Source: Marinobacter sp. SS21
GTDB lineage: Bacteria > Pseudomonadota > Gammaproteobacteria > Pseudomonadales > Oleiphilaceae
Direction: 5' to 3'
Assembly: GCF_028369065.1 (NCBI RefSeq)
Contig: NZ_JAQNDA010000002.1
Span: forward strand, 186,001-250,000
DNA length: 64,000 nt
Positions 25,651 to 33,698 of the stretch are shown one piece after another. Under the pieces are notes generated by a model. That model ran no database searches, was not told where the DNA came from, and saw only the letters and a list, made by a program, of their open reading frames with translations. Each line of letters begins with the position of its first letter. Position 1 is the stretch's first letter. Position numbers and translations under genes: made by a program.

Positions 25651-26445
25651 ATGGCAAGTTCTTCTGTTCAGGTAGTGCATTCTGGTGTTGTCTGTCTCGT
25701 TACGATCCACCGACCGGAAAAACGCAACGCCGTTGATGGCCCCACTGCGACCGCCTTGCGGGACGCCTTCGAGGCCTTCGAGCGGAATCCGGACTTGAAG
25801 GTGGCGGTTCTGACTGGTGCGGGCGGCAACTTTTGTGCCGGCGCTGACCTGTCTGTTATGGCAAGCCCCGAACTGCGTAACGAGGTGGACCCGCAGGGAA
25901 CGGGCCCGGGGCCCATGGGGCCGACCCGAATGCAGTTGTCCAAACCGGTGTTGGCCGCGGTGTCCGGCTATGCGGTGGCTGGCGGTCTGGAGTTGGCGCT
26001 GTGGTGCGATTTGCGGGTAGTGGAGCGTTCGGCGGTGTTCGGGGTGTACTGTCGTCGTTGGGGCGTACCGCTGATTGATGGTGGCACGGTGAGGTTGCCC
26101 CGGCTGATTGGTCAGGGCCGTGCCCTGGATATGATTCTGACGGGGCGCCCGGTATTCGCTGAGGAAGCGTTGCAGATCGGTCTGGCCAACCGGGTGGTTC
26201 CGGACGGCGAGGCCTTGACTGCGGCCTTGGCTCTGGCCAGGGAACTCGCCGGATTTCCACAACAGTGTGTGCGTGCCGACCGTCTCTCGGCTTACCAACA
26301 GTGGGACCACTCCCTGGATGAAGCCTTGCGTCTAGAAGGGGCGGCCGGCTATCCGGTGGTGTTCGAAGAAGCCATCCAGGGTGCGGCCCGTTTCGCGGGG
26401 GGCGCGGGCCGTCACGGTCAATTTGAGGATGAGCGTCCTGAATGA
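25651..26445 (+). CDS. Enoyl-CoA hydratase/isomerase (crotonase) family protein
   Basis: A 264-residue cytosolic crotonase, expected to hydrate or isomerise an acyl-CoA double bond. RPEKRNAVDGPTATAL, GAGGNFCAGADLSVMA (first oxyanion-hole segment), KPVLAAVSGYAVAGGLELALWCDLRV (second) and EEALQIGLANRVVP are the family signature. Of the two catalytic Glu positions, the region WGVPLIDGGTVRL has Asp-Gly-Gly where hydratases often have Glu-Gly-Gly or similar, so the precise reaction is open. Monocistronic, with a strong AGGAG site. Confidence 0.9.
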   Translation: MASSSVQVVHSGVVCLVTIHRPEKRNAVDGPTATALRDAFEAFERNPDLKVAVLTGAGGNFCAGADLSVMASPELRNEVDPQGTGPGPMGPTRMQLSKPVLAAVSGYAVAGGLELALWCDLRVVERSAVFGVYCRRWGVPLIDGGTVRLPRLIGQGRALDMILTGRPVFAEEALQIGLANRVVPDGEALTAALALARELAGFPQQCVRADRLSAYQQWDHSLDEALRLEGAAGYPVVFEEAIQGAARFAGGAGRHGQFEDERPE

Positions 26446-26469
26446 CTGGGCCCAGGCCAGTCGTGAGCG

Positions 26470-27405
26470 TTAGCCGTGGCTGGCCTGGGCCGACCGTTGC
26501 GCCGGGACCGTTTCTCGATCCATCCGGGTTAGTAGCGTGTTGATCGCCTGGGCAAATTGCACCGGAGAATCCTCCTGCAGGAAATGACCGCCGGTCAATG
26601 TTTGATGCGACTGCCCTACGGCACCGGGAATTCGGTCCTGCATGTAACGATCTCCACCGCGGGTGATGGGGTCGCCATTGCTGAAGGTGGTGAGGAATGG
26701 TTTGGTCCAGTTCTCGAGCACCTGCCAGGCCTTGAGGTTTGCCTCACGAGCGGGATCGTCCGGGGTGACCGGGACCAGACGGGGAAAGGCCCGGGCTCCG
26801 GCTTTGTAGCGTTTGCCGGGGAAGGGCGCGTCATAGGCCTTCAGTTCATCCGGCCCCAGCCTGCGAAAGGTGCCGGTGTTGATGATGCGAGAGATCGGAA
26901 ACCAGGGACTGTAGAGGGCAAAGTTCTTCCACACCTGGAAGGCTGCTGGCACTTTCTGGTCCCCGGTGGGGAGCATGCCATTGCCCACCACGATGGCGCG
27001 GAAACGGGACTCGTTTTCCGCGGCCAGCCGCAACCCGAGCAGGGAACCCCAGTCCTGGCAGACCAGGGTAATGTCGTCCAGGCGCAGCTGGTCAAGCAGC
27101 GCCTGCAACCAGTCCATATGGGACTGATAGCTGTAATCGTCGATTTGGGTGGGCTTGTCGGATTTGCCGAAACCGATCAGATCCGGAGCAATCACCCGGT
27201 GACCCGCAGCGGCGCAGATGGGAATCATGTGACGATACAGGTAGGACCAGGACGGTTCGCCGTGGAGCATCAGAATGGGCTTGGCCGTCTGCGGGCCTTC
27301 GTCCACATAGTGCATGCGTACCCCGTCCACCTCGGCGTAGTGGGGGGTGAAGGGATAATCGAGCAGGCGCTTGAAGCGATGTTCCGGGGTACGTACCACG
27401 TCCAT
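26470..27405 (-). CDS. Haloalkane dehalogenase (alpha/beta hydrolase)
   Basis: A 311-residue protein of the haloalkane dehalogenase subfamily I type, which cleaves carbon-halogen bonds of haloalkanes with water in the cytosol. HGEPSWSYLYR (48-58) supplies the oxyanion Glu/Trp motif; CQDWGSLLGLR (116-126) has the nucleophile Asp118 followed by Trp, as in DhlA-like enzymes, rather than the Ser of esterases. GKSDKP and GGHFLQED (C-terminal catalytic His) are also present. Natural substrates are unknown, and a few relatives prefer other substrates, so dehalogenation is a strong but untested reading. It is convergent with the crotonase gene. Confidence 0.87.
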   Translation of the reverse strand: MDVVRTPEHRFKRLLDYPFTPHYAEVDGVRMHYVDEGPQTAKPILMLHGEPSWSYLYRHMIPICAAAGHRVIAPDLIGFGKSDKPTQIDDYSYQSHMDWLQALLDQLRLDDITLVCQDWGSLLGLRLAAENESRFRAIVVGNGMLPTGDQKVPAAFQVWKNFALYSPWFPISRIINTGTFRRLGPDELKAYDAPFPGKRYKAGARAFPRLVPVTPDDPAREANLKAWQVLENWTKPFLTTFSNGDPITRGGDRYMQDRIPGAVGQSHQTLTGGHFLQEDSPVQFAQAINTLLTRMDRETVPAQRSAQASHG

Positions 27406-27534
27406 AATCTCTACCTCGATAGTGGCTGGGAATTGTTATAATCCTTCAAAGTTAGCAGGATTTGTCGGGATTGCTTCCCGGTCACGATTTGAATAGCTGC
27501 ACCTGTACCCTTCTCAGCCGTCTGGACTCTTAAT

Positions 27535-28080
27535 GTGAATTCTCACCCGTATCTTGATGCCACCCGCCAATGGGTAGAACGCGTGGTGATCGATCTGAAT
27601 CTCTGTCCGTTTGCTAAACGTGAGCTGGTCAAGGACCGGATTCGATTCGCCGTCACCGAGGCCGACAGCGAGGATGCGCTGGTGTGGGCCTTACAGGAGG
27701 AGCTCCAGCGTCTTGACCGGCAGCCGGAAATCGAAACCACCCTGTTGATTCATCCTCGGGTATTGACCGACTTTCAGGACTATATCGACTTCCTGGCGGT
27801 GGCTGAGGGACTGCTGACGCACCAGGGGTATGAGGGCATCTATCAGATTGCCAGCTTCCATCCGCACTACCAGTTCGAGGGCACGGCCGGCGCTGACGCC
27901 GAGAACTACACCAACCGCAGCCCTTACCCGGTGCTGCATCTGCTCCGGGAAGCGAGCTTGAGTCGGGCGATCGACCAGTACCCGGATGTGGACGCCATTC
28001 CGCAACGTAACATTCAGGTGGTCGACCGGTTGGGGGCGCAGCACATGAAGGCTCTACTGCGGACCTGTTGCGAGGGCTAA
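27535..28080 (+). CDS. DUF1415 family protein
   Basis: A 181-residue cytosolic protein of the DUF1415 family. WVERVVIDLNLCPFAKREL at the N-terminus, TLLIHPRVLTDFQDYIDFL, IYQIASFHPHYQFEGT, NYTNRSPYPVLHLLREASL and IPQRNIQVVDRLG cover the whole family. A conserved Cys (NLCPFA) and the His pair in SFHPHYQF suggest a catalytic or metal site, but no activity is known to me. The start is GTG 27535; the ribosome site is weak. Confidence 0.88.
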   Translation: MNSHPYLDATRQWVERVVIDLNLCPFAKRELVKDRIRFAVTEADSEDALVWALQEELQRLDRQPEIETTLLIHPRVLTDFQDYIDFLAVAEGLLTHQGYEGIYQIASFHPHYQFEGTAGADAENYTNRSPYPVLHLLREASLSRAIDQYPDVDAIPQRNIQVVDRLGAQHMKALLRTCCEG

Positions 28081-28187
28081 CCCAAGGTTCAATACGCTTC
28101 GGTCTTTCGCCGATTGATGGTGATAGAGTGTCCTGTTTGTGCAAATGTTAACCAGTCGTCGTTTCTCGTGTTCCGCCTTTGTTTAAA

Positions 28188-28220
28188 TTTGTTGTGCAGT
28201 TCTTGAACAACTACAACAAA
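28188..28220. promoter_or_regulatory. Nested inverted repeat ahead of the SGNH hydrolase gene
   Basis: TTTGTTGT (28188-28195) pairs with ACAACAAA (28213-28220), and inside it GTTC (28199-28202) pairs with GAAC (28205-28208). It ends 22 bases before the start codon and is followed by an A/C-rich leader reading ACAAACAGAACAAAAGGGAA. It may be an operator or a leader structure affecting translation. Confidence 0.35.
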
Positions 28221-28242
28221 ACAAACAGAACAAAAGGGAACG

Positions 28243-29022
28243 ATGATGAAACAGAGAACCAATCTATCAAGGCGGATTCAATCCGCCGGCTTTGCTTTCT
28301 CCAAGCGGGTCGCGGCGTTGATTGTGGTGGCTGCACTTACCGGCTGTAGTGGTGCCGGAAGCCTGCTCAGCAATCCGCGTGTCGCCGATGCGGATAACGA
28401 TCGGGTGATCACCATTGGCGATTCCATCTTCGCCTTGTCCGGTGAACTCCAGGACTTTCTTGAAGCTTACGCCGGAGAAACGTTCCGTCGTTACACCCTG
28501 TCCGGTGCCGAGCTGAGCGGCGGTGTGATTGCCACTTCGGTAGTGGATCAGTACGCGATGGCCCGCGCCGACAATCCGGACATTGACACGGTGATCATGG
28601 ACGGTGGCGGCAATGACATCCTCATTCCTGCCATCATGTTTGACCCCTACGACTGCAAGACCCAGTGGTATGAGTTCGGTCAACTGAGCAGCCGTTGCAA
28701 GGCCCTGATTGACGATCTGTATGTGGAAGGGGTCAACTTGCTCAATGATATGCACGCTGATGGTATCGACCATGTCATCTACCTTGGTTACTACTACACC
28801 AAGAATGGCCTGTTTCTGCTCGATAGCATGGAAGAAGCCATCGATTACGGCGATACCCGGCTGGCCCAGGCCTGCAGCTATTCGGCAGTGGACTGCCAGT
28901 TCGTCGATCCCCGTCCCGTGGTCAACGACAGCGACATCGTTATTGATGGCATCCACCCCAATACTGACGGTTCCCGAAAATTGGCCAACCTGATCTGGCC
29001 CAAGCTCCAGCCACTGCTTTAG
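28243..29022 (+). CDS. SGNH/GDSL-type hydrolase lipoprotein
   Basis: A 259-residue envelope protein with an N-terminal signal peptide and lipobox LTGC (Cys35). The SGNH blocks are present: ITIGDSIFALSGE with catalytic Ser61, a Gly region (LSGAELSGGVI), DGGGNDILIP with the oxyanion Asn, and DGIHPNTDGSRKL with the catalytic Asp/His pair. It should be an esterase or lipase acting in the periplasm or at the surface. It has extra cysteines (DCKTQW, SRCK, ACSYSAVDC) that could form disulfides. The next gene encodes a LifO-like chaperone 63 bases downstream, so assisted folding is likely. ATG 28243 or 28246 may be used. Confidence 0.87.
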   Translation: MMKQRTNLSRRIQSAGFAFSKRVAALIVVAALTGCSGAGSLLSNPRVADADNDRVITIGDSIFALSGELQDFLEAYAGETFRRYTLSGAELSGGVIATSVVDQYAMARADNPDIDTVIMDGGGNDILIPAIMFDPYDCKTQWYEFGQLSSRCKALIDDLYVEGVNLLNDMHADGIDHVIYLGYYYTKNGLFLLDSMEEAIDYGDTRLAQACSYSAVDCQFVDPRPVVNDSDIVIDGIHPNTDGSRKLANLIWPKLQPLL

Positions 29023-29030
29023 GCACCCTT

Positions 29031-29055
29031 GGCCGGGTGGCTGAGCCGCCCGGCC
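29031..29055 (+). terminator. Intercistronic hairpin between SGNH and LifO-like genes
   Basis: GGCCGGGTGGC (29031-29041) and GCCGCCCGGCC (29045-29055) form an 11-pair stem with one G-U pair and a 3-base loop. No T-run follows, so full termination is doubtful; it may reduce read-through or stabilise the upstream message, giving more hydrolase than chaperone. Confidence 0.5.
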
Positions 29056-29085
29056 ATCCTCGGTAAACGGAGTGGAGACAGGCCC

Positions 29086-30132
29086 ATGGCGATAAAACTC
29101 CCGTTGGTGCTCATTGGACTGTGTGCGCCGCTTGCAATGATCTATGGCATCGGTGAGCTGGCCGACCCAACCCTCCCTGATAAAGGCACCGACATCGATA
29201 CGGGCCAGGCGGTGACCGCCCAGCGGGACGTCGTCTCAGCCGCTGAATCGCCCAACGATGCAGTTGCAGCCCAGAGACAAAGGCTGGTTCAGCAGCTGGC
29301 CATTGAACTGCTGGAGCAATTTGGCGAGGACATCGATGACCGGGCCGTTCAGTCGCGATTGCTGGAGGTTCGTAATCGGGTGATCGCGGCGCACCCCCAG
29401 GATGGCCGACTGCTGTTTGAGCGCGCGGTGATGCTGGCGTTTCCGATGTACGCCAATGAAATTTTTGGCACGCTGGACAAACTGGTGAGTTACCAACAGT
29501 GGTTGGCTTCCAACGACCTGATGTTGAGCGAGATGCCCTACCTGGAAAGGGAGGGTGCCAAATGGAACAAACGGTTGGCATTGTTCGGCACCGATGCGGA
29601 GCGCATCTGGGCGGAGGAGCATGCGCTGTGGGCGAGTAAGCAGCGAGCGGTGCGGCACACCATCGAAACTCTGGACCAGGCCCGACAATACTCCCTCGAC
29701 GAGACGCTATTCCAATTGCAGAGCCAGCTTGAACAAAGCTATGGCGTGGCCGGTCAGGCCTTTGCGCCGAATCGTGGCTTGATCGCTCAGGTTTTCTTTG
29801 GTCTCGATTCCGTGCAGTCAAGGCTGAAGGCGCTGCCGGCGGAGCAACGTCAGCGGCAAATCGACCGGATTCGCAGTCAGTTGGGCTATTCCGAGGCACA
29901 GGTGCAACGACTCGCCGATCGCGACCAGCAGCGGGAGGACCGCTGGCAAAGGGGGCTGGCCTATATGGCGGCCCGGCAGCCACTGGAGGCGCGGCTGTCT
30001 GGCCCCCAGTTGGAGCGGGCTTTGGCGTCATTACGACAGGAGTACTTCCGGCACGAGGCGGCGACCATCGCGCTGGAAGAGCGGGACGGTTTTTTCCGCT
30101 ACCAGCGGCCCCGACTGTATGGTCGCAATTGA
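29086..30132 (+). CDS. Lipase-chaperone (LifO)-like protein
   Basis: A 348-residue protein with an N-terminal membrane anchor (IKLPLVLIGLCAPLAMIYGI) and a long helical periplasmic domain. The pattern WNKRLALFGTDAERIWAEEHALWASKQRAVRHTIETLD and the C-terminal LRQEYFRHEAATIALEERDGF match the helical repeats of lipase foldases (PF03280), but the RxxxFDY motif needed by classical LifO proteins is missing; LFERAVMLAF stands roughly in its place. It likely helps fold the SGNH hydrolase encoded just upstream. ATG 29086 has GTGGAG upstream. The second repeat copy starts 11 bases after its stop. Confidence 0.75.
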   Translation: MAIKLPLVLIGLCAPLAMIYGIGELADPTLPDKGTDIDTGQAVTAQRDVVSAAESPNDAVAAQRQRLVQQLAIELLEQFGEDIDDRAVQSRLLEVRNRVIAAHPQDGRLLFERAVMLAFPMYANEIFGTLDKLVSYQQWLASNDLMLSEMPYLEREGAKWNKRLALFGTDAERIWAEEHALWASKQRAVRHTIETLDQARQYSLDETLFQLQSQLEQSYGVAGQAFAPNRGLIAQVFFGLDSVQSRLKALPAEQRQRQIDRIRSQLGYSEAQVQRLADRDQQREDRWQRGLAYMAARQPLEARLSGPQLERALASLRQEYFRHEAATIALEERDGFFRYQRPRLYGRN

Positions 30133-30142
30133 GTCAGGTTTA

Positions 30143-30440
30143 AGAGCCTCTGAACAACTCCGAATCGTCTCTGCGCGCACTGAAGGCTGTAGCTGCCAGG
30201 CGCGGTTCGCCGCCAATGGCCCTGTTTTGATAAAGAACTTGGCCTTGGCAAGAGCCGCAACGCCGCAGGTACAGCCTTCAGAGCGCGCCCTGCGGGGCAT
30301 TCAGAGCCATCCACACTCGGCGTTGTGCCTTTTTGCAAGGTCCAGACATTACTGCCAAGTCCAGACATGACTAAAAAGTCGCGCCTTGATTGTGAATGGC
30401 TCTGAATGCCAGAGATGATCCGGAGTTGTTCAGAGGCTCC
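30143..30440. repeat. Structured MITE-like repeat, copy 2 (298 bp)
   Basis: It is in opposite orientation to the copy at 3381-3662, highly similar over the full length but 16 bases longer. Its ends are 19/20 inverted repeats (30143-30162, 30421-30440) reading (A/G)GAGCCTCTGAACAACTCCG. The two internal hairpins are kept: 30296-30310 with 30396-30410 (15 of 15) and 30180-30191 with 30270-30281 (12 of 12). It lies between convergent genes, and its right end touches the TAA stop codon of the lipase chaperone gene, just as copy 1 touches the stop of a thioesterase gene. Confidence 0.85.
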
Positions 30441-31460
30441 TTAAATTTCCTTCGACAGGGCCCGCACCCGTCGGGCCTCCAGCGGGGTGAACTGCTCGTT
30501 GATCCACCGATCGATGGCTGCGGCCTGATCGTGCTGGCTTAACCCGGAGCGTTGAATACGGTCTCGTTCGGCGGCGAAAGCGGTCAGTCGTTGCTGCCAT
30601 TGTTGGCGTTGACGATCCAGGTTGGCGAGGTTGGCGGCGGCGTCGTTGCCCAGTGCCTCAGCCCGCAGCTGATACAGCTGCTCGGCGCTGGCCCCGGCCT
30701 GACGAAGTTGCCGACTCTGTTCGTAAAGCCGGGCATTCTGGGTCACCCGTTGCCGAATCTCCCTCAGGGGCGCGGGTAAATTCCGTTCGAGTTCCGCCAG
30801 GGCCAGGGTTTTCTGGGCGTTGCTTAGCGTCGGCTGTTGTTCGACCCCGAGGCGTTCTAGCATGTAGCTGTCCTGGGCGGCTTCCAGGGCGAAGAAAGCG
30901 TCCCGTTCGGCGGGCTGGAAGTTGGCCGCCCGCAATGACAGCAGGGTGTCCTGGCGGCTGCGCAGTGCCTGGAGATCAAAGCCGGTGGCGGTGTAGACAG
31001 GACCGCTGGCCTGACTCAAACGGTCAAGCTCGATTCGATAGTTGACGTAGCGTTGGAGCAGATTTCGTGCCTGGGCCAATGCCGCGCCTTGGAGGCGAGC
31101 GGCAAGCGCCTGATCGAGTCGGCCGAGGGTCAGGGCCATGGGTTCGTCGCTCAAGCCGGCCAGATAGAAGTCGAACAGGTTGCGGATGCCCGGTGTCGGA
31201 ATCAGGTTGTTGTCGGCATCGACCCTCAGTTCGGCTTCGGGCTCGGCGTTCGCCAGATGTGAAGGTAACGGTGGTAACGCCTCGTGGGTACCCGTCACGA
31301 CCCCGAACGGCGCGGGTGGCGAGGACGCTGTGAGCCCTGCCGGAGGCCCGGATAAAGGTGCAGGGGTGCCGGTGGGCGCCAGCCGATCGGGGGGTAACAG
31401 CGCCAGCCCGGCGCCAATGGCGAGGGTTACGCCGACAAATAGCCGTGTGCTCAGATTCAT
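30441..31460 (-). CDS. lifO: Lipase secretion chaperone (foldase)
   Basis: A 339-residue steric foldase for the adjacent lipase. Residues 5-22 anchor it in the inner membrane, followed by a Pro/Ala-rich flexible linker to about residue 75. The motif RNLFDFYLAGLSDEP (about 92-106) corresponds to the essential RxxFDY(F/C)LSA block. A helical bundle follows with AAQDSYMLERLGVEQ and the C-terminal EQFTPLEARRVRALSKEI, a standard LifO ending. It lies 52 bases downstream of the lipase gene, the usual lipA-lifO order. The TAA stop abuts the structured repeat. Confidence 0.92.
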   Translation of the reverse strand: MNLSTRLFVGVTLAIGAGLALLPPDRLAPTGTPAPLSGPPAGLTASSPPAPFGVVTGTHEALPPLPSHLANAEPEAELRVDADNNLIPTPGIRNLFDFYLAGLSDEPMALTLGRLDQALAARLQGAALAQARNLLQRYVNYRIELDRLSQASGPVYTATGFDLQALRSRQDTLLSLRAANFQPAERDAFFALEAAQDSYMLERLGVEQQPTLSNAQKTLALAELERNLPAPLREIRQRVTQNARLYEQSRQLRQAGASAEQLYQLRAEALGNDAAANLANLDRQRQQWQQRLTAFAAERDRIQRSGLSQHDQAAAIDRWINEQFTPLEARRVRALSKEI

Positions 31461-31512
31461 TTCGACCGACCGAAACGTTGCGCCCCGGGCCTGCTGGCCC
31501 GGAGCTTTGGTG

Positions 31513-32475
31513 CTATAGGCCCGCGTTCTTGAGGCGGTTGGCGTGGTTCTGGAACAGGGTTTCCGGGCTGATTTCGAACAACGACACCAGGCCGAGAACG
31601 TGGTTGTTCACGTCGATGTGGTTCATGGTGTAGTTGTCCTTGATGACCCGGCCAAAATGGCTGGAGCAGCGCCCGGTGACGCCGTCGTTGGGCTCCTCAA
31701 AGGCGAGTCCGGTAATTCCGAACAGCGCATCGGAGAGGTCGAGGCCGGTGGTCACCGTGGCCGTTCCACTCCACGAGTAAAGGGCAATGGTATGACCGGC
31801 AATGGTCACCTGGCCGGGGCCCTCGCCGCATTCGGTCGTTGGTACGCCGGCGGGAAACTGCTGGTTAAAGGCGGCTGAACCCGGCTGGTTAAATTCCGCC
31901 AGCATGGCGTACACATCGGCCTCGTCCTGGGGGTTGGCGGATAACAGGTTGACCAAGTCGCCCACCGCGTTGGAAAAGACCTCAAAGGTCACACCCTGCA
32001 AGCTGTCTTCGGGCGCAACGCCGGTGACGATATCCGCCAGGGGCGAGCCCTTGTGGGGGGTGTGCATGGTGGTGACCGAGGCCACCAGGTCCGGGCGAAC
32101 ATTCATCACGTAGCGGGCGGTGACGCCACCCTGGCTGTGTCCGATCAGGTTGAACTTGGTTATCTGGCCATTGGCGGCGGCGCGGATTTCTTCCAGTTGC
32201 TCGATCAATCGTTCGCCGCGCATGGCAGAGCTGTCAAAGGCGTTGATTTTGGGAATGAAGACAGTGGCGCCTTCGGCTTCCAGCGCGGCGGGAATGCGAT
32301 ACCAGTAATCGACACCGGCAATGGTATCGAACGCGAAGATACCCGGCACCAATACAATCGGATGCGTGGTTTTGGCGTCGTCGTTGCTGAAGAGCCAGCT
32401 GAACCAGCCTGCGTGGGCGGAAACGGAGGTGCAGAGGCCGAGGGCGATTGCCCCGGCGAGGATCAGTTTTTTCAT
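31513..32475 (-). CDS. lipA: Secreted triacylglycerol lipase, family I
   Basis: A 320-residue true lipase of the Pseudomonas/Burkholderia type. The signal peptide (1-22) directs it to the periplasm for type II secretion. The nucleophile is Ser114 in GHSQGG; the acid is Asp264 in NDGVTG and the base His286 in MNHIDVNN. Cys216 and Cys270 are placed to form the conserved disulfide, and the Ca-binding Asp region (HIDVNNHV) is present. It depends on the LifO encoded next to it. The leader carries five 15-base repeats and the divergent AraC-type gene may regulate it. AAGGG precedes the ATG. Confidence 0.93.
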   Translation of the reverse strand: MKKLILAGAIALGLCTSVSAHAGWFSWLFSNDDAKTTHPIVLVPGIFAFDTIAGVDYWYRIPAALEAEGATVFIPKINAFDSSAMRGERLIEQLEEIRAAANGQITKFNLIGHSQGGVTARYVMNVRPDLVASVTTMHTPHKGSPLADIVTGVAPEDSLQGVTFEVFSNAVGDLVNLLSANPQDEADVYAMLAEFNQPGSAAFNQQFPAGVPTTECGEGPGQVTIAGHTIALYSWSGTATVTTGLDLSDALFGITGLAFEEPNDGVTGRCSSHFGRVIKDNYTMNHIDVNNHVLGLVSLFEISPETLFQNHANRLKNAGL

Positions 32476-32517
32476 GGTTTTCCCTTTTAATTTATTGTTG
32501 TTACTGCAATTTTACGG

Positions 32518-32592
32518 TTGTTGCTGAAGCATTTGTTGTTGAAATATTTGTTGCTGAAACAGTTGTTGTTGAATCATTTGTTGCTGAAACTG
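32518..32592 (-). repeat. Five 15-bp tandem repeats in the lipase leader
   Basis: Five contiguous 15-base units begin at 32518, 32533, 32548, 32563 and 32578. Odd units read TTGTTGCTGAA and even ones TTGTTGTTGAA plus four variable bases, giving a 30-base higher-order period. On the lipase (minus) strand they read TTCAACAACAA or TTCAGCAACAA; the even units contain AACAACAA, the AANAAYAA consensus of Hfq/Crc CA motifs. They lie 43-117 bases upstream of the lipase start, likely in its 5' leader. Confidence 0.8.
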
Positions 32593-32877
32593 CAGGATGG
32601 ATAAGGCCGGGTTTGGGAGCCCCGATACCATCATGAGCACTACCTTAGCGGTCTGAAATTGATGCCAGCTTGTAAGAACTGATGAAGTTGTGCCGATGCG
32701 GGGGAAAACGCGTTGCCGGTCACGAATTGAACAGATGGCAGCGTCAGGCGTCCGGATTTGGCATAGACTGACCCGGAGCCCAATAAAAACAACCAATGCG
32801 TGCCTAAGGTCGCAGGGCCAGATTGACAGGGTGTCTGGCTGGCAGCGATCTATTGGCGAACCGATTGGAAGCGACCC

Positions 32878-33684
32878 GTGTCAGATCAAGCATCCTCCCG
32901 TCTTCTTTATCTGTGGCCAAGGCGAACCCTTCATATCGGTCGTCTACTCAGGCCTGTCCAATTCAGTCAGGCTGCGGCTACGCTTACGGTCAGCCTGGAG
33001 GGGCCATTCCGCTATCGCACATCGGAGATGGCGAGTTCTCGGCAAAGCCGCAGCCTGCTGTTACCGCCGGGGGGCTCGGTCAGCGTCGATGCAGGACAGA
33101 CCCTGATTGGCACTTGTTATCTTGATGCGCTCGGGCAGGATTACGCCTGGCTACGGGGACAAATGGCCGTGGGAGCTGAAGGAACGGCCACCGGGGTGGT
33201 GCGGGAGGATCAATTCCGCTCACTATTCCGGCGCTTGCTGCGTTCGCCGACCACCTCGGAGGACGCCTACCGGTGTCTGGAAAGCGTCATCAATCCCCAT
33301 CACTGCCCTTATCCCGAGGTGGACCCCCGGGTTGCCAGGGTGGTGGCGCTGATTCGGGAACTGGTGGCGGAAAACACGTCGGTGGAAACCTTGGCTCAGG
33401 CGGTGAACCTGTCGGTGCCTCGCCTGATGCAGTTGTTCCGCCAGTATGTTGGCGTGCCGATCCGTCGTTATCGGCAATGGCATCGGCTCTTTGTCACTAC
33501 CATTGCCGTTGCCCAGGGCAAGTCGCTTACGGAAGCGGCGATGGACGCCGGCTTTACCGATTCGGCCCACTTTTCCCATACCTTCCGCACCACCCTGGGG
33601 TTAAAACCAACCGATGTGTTGACGGAGCTGGGACAAACCGGACTCATTCCCCCGTCGGCTGGTCTGGGGCCATTCCGGCTTTGA
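32878..33684 (+). CDS. AraC-family transcriptional regulator
   Basis: A 268-residue regulator. The C-terminal 100 residues form the AraC double helix-turn-helix: NTSVETLAQAVNLSVPRLMQLFRQYVGVPIRRYRQWHRL (about 160-200) and AVAQGKSLTEAAMDAGFTDSAHFSHTFRTTLGLKPTDVL (about 207-245). The N-terminal half would be the effector or dimerisation domain and has no recognised fold. It starts at GTG 32878. Divergent from the lipase gene, it is a natural candidate for its regulator, though this is inferred from position alone. Confidence 0.87.
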   Translation: MSDQASSRLLYLWPRRTLHIGRLLRPVQFSQAAATLTVSLEGPFRYRTSEMASSRQSRSLLLPPGGSVSVDAGQTLIGTCYLDALGQDYAWLRGQMAVGAEGTATGVVREDQFRSLFRRLLRSPTTSEDAYRCLESVINPHHCPYPEVDPRVARVVALIRELVAENTSVETLAQAVNLSVPRLMQLFRQYVGVPIRRYRQWHRLFVTTIAVAQGKSLTEAAMDAGFTDSAHFSHTFRTTLGLKPTDVLTELGQTGLIPPSAGLGPFRL

Positions 33685-33698
33685 CCTCTCGGCACCGG

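Noticed and set aside
32512..32796. Minus-strand frame encoding a Gln-rich QQQ repeat in the lipase leader
   Set aside because: The repeat peptide is a by-product of the 15-base tandem repeats; no ribosome site or protein-like N-terminus.
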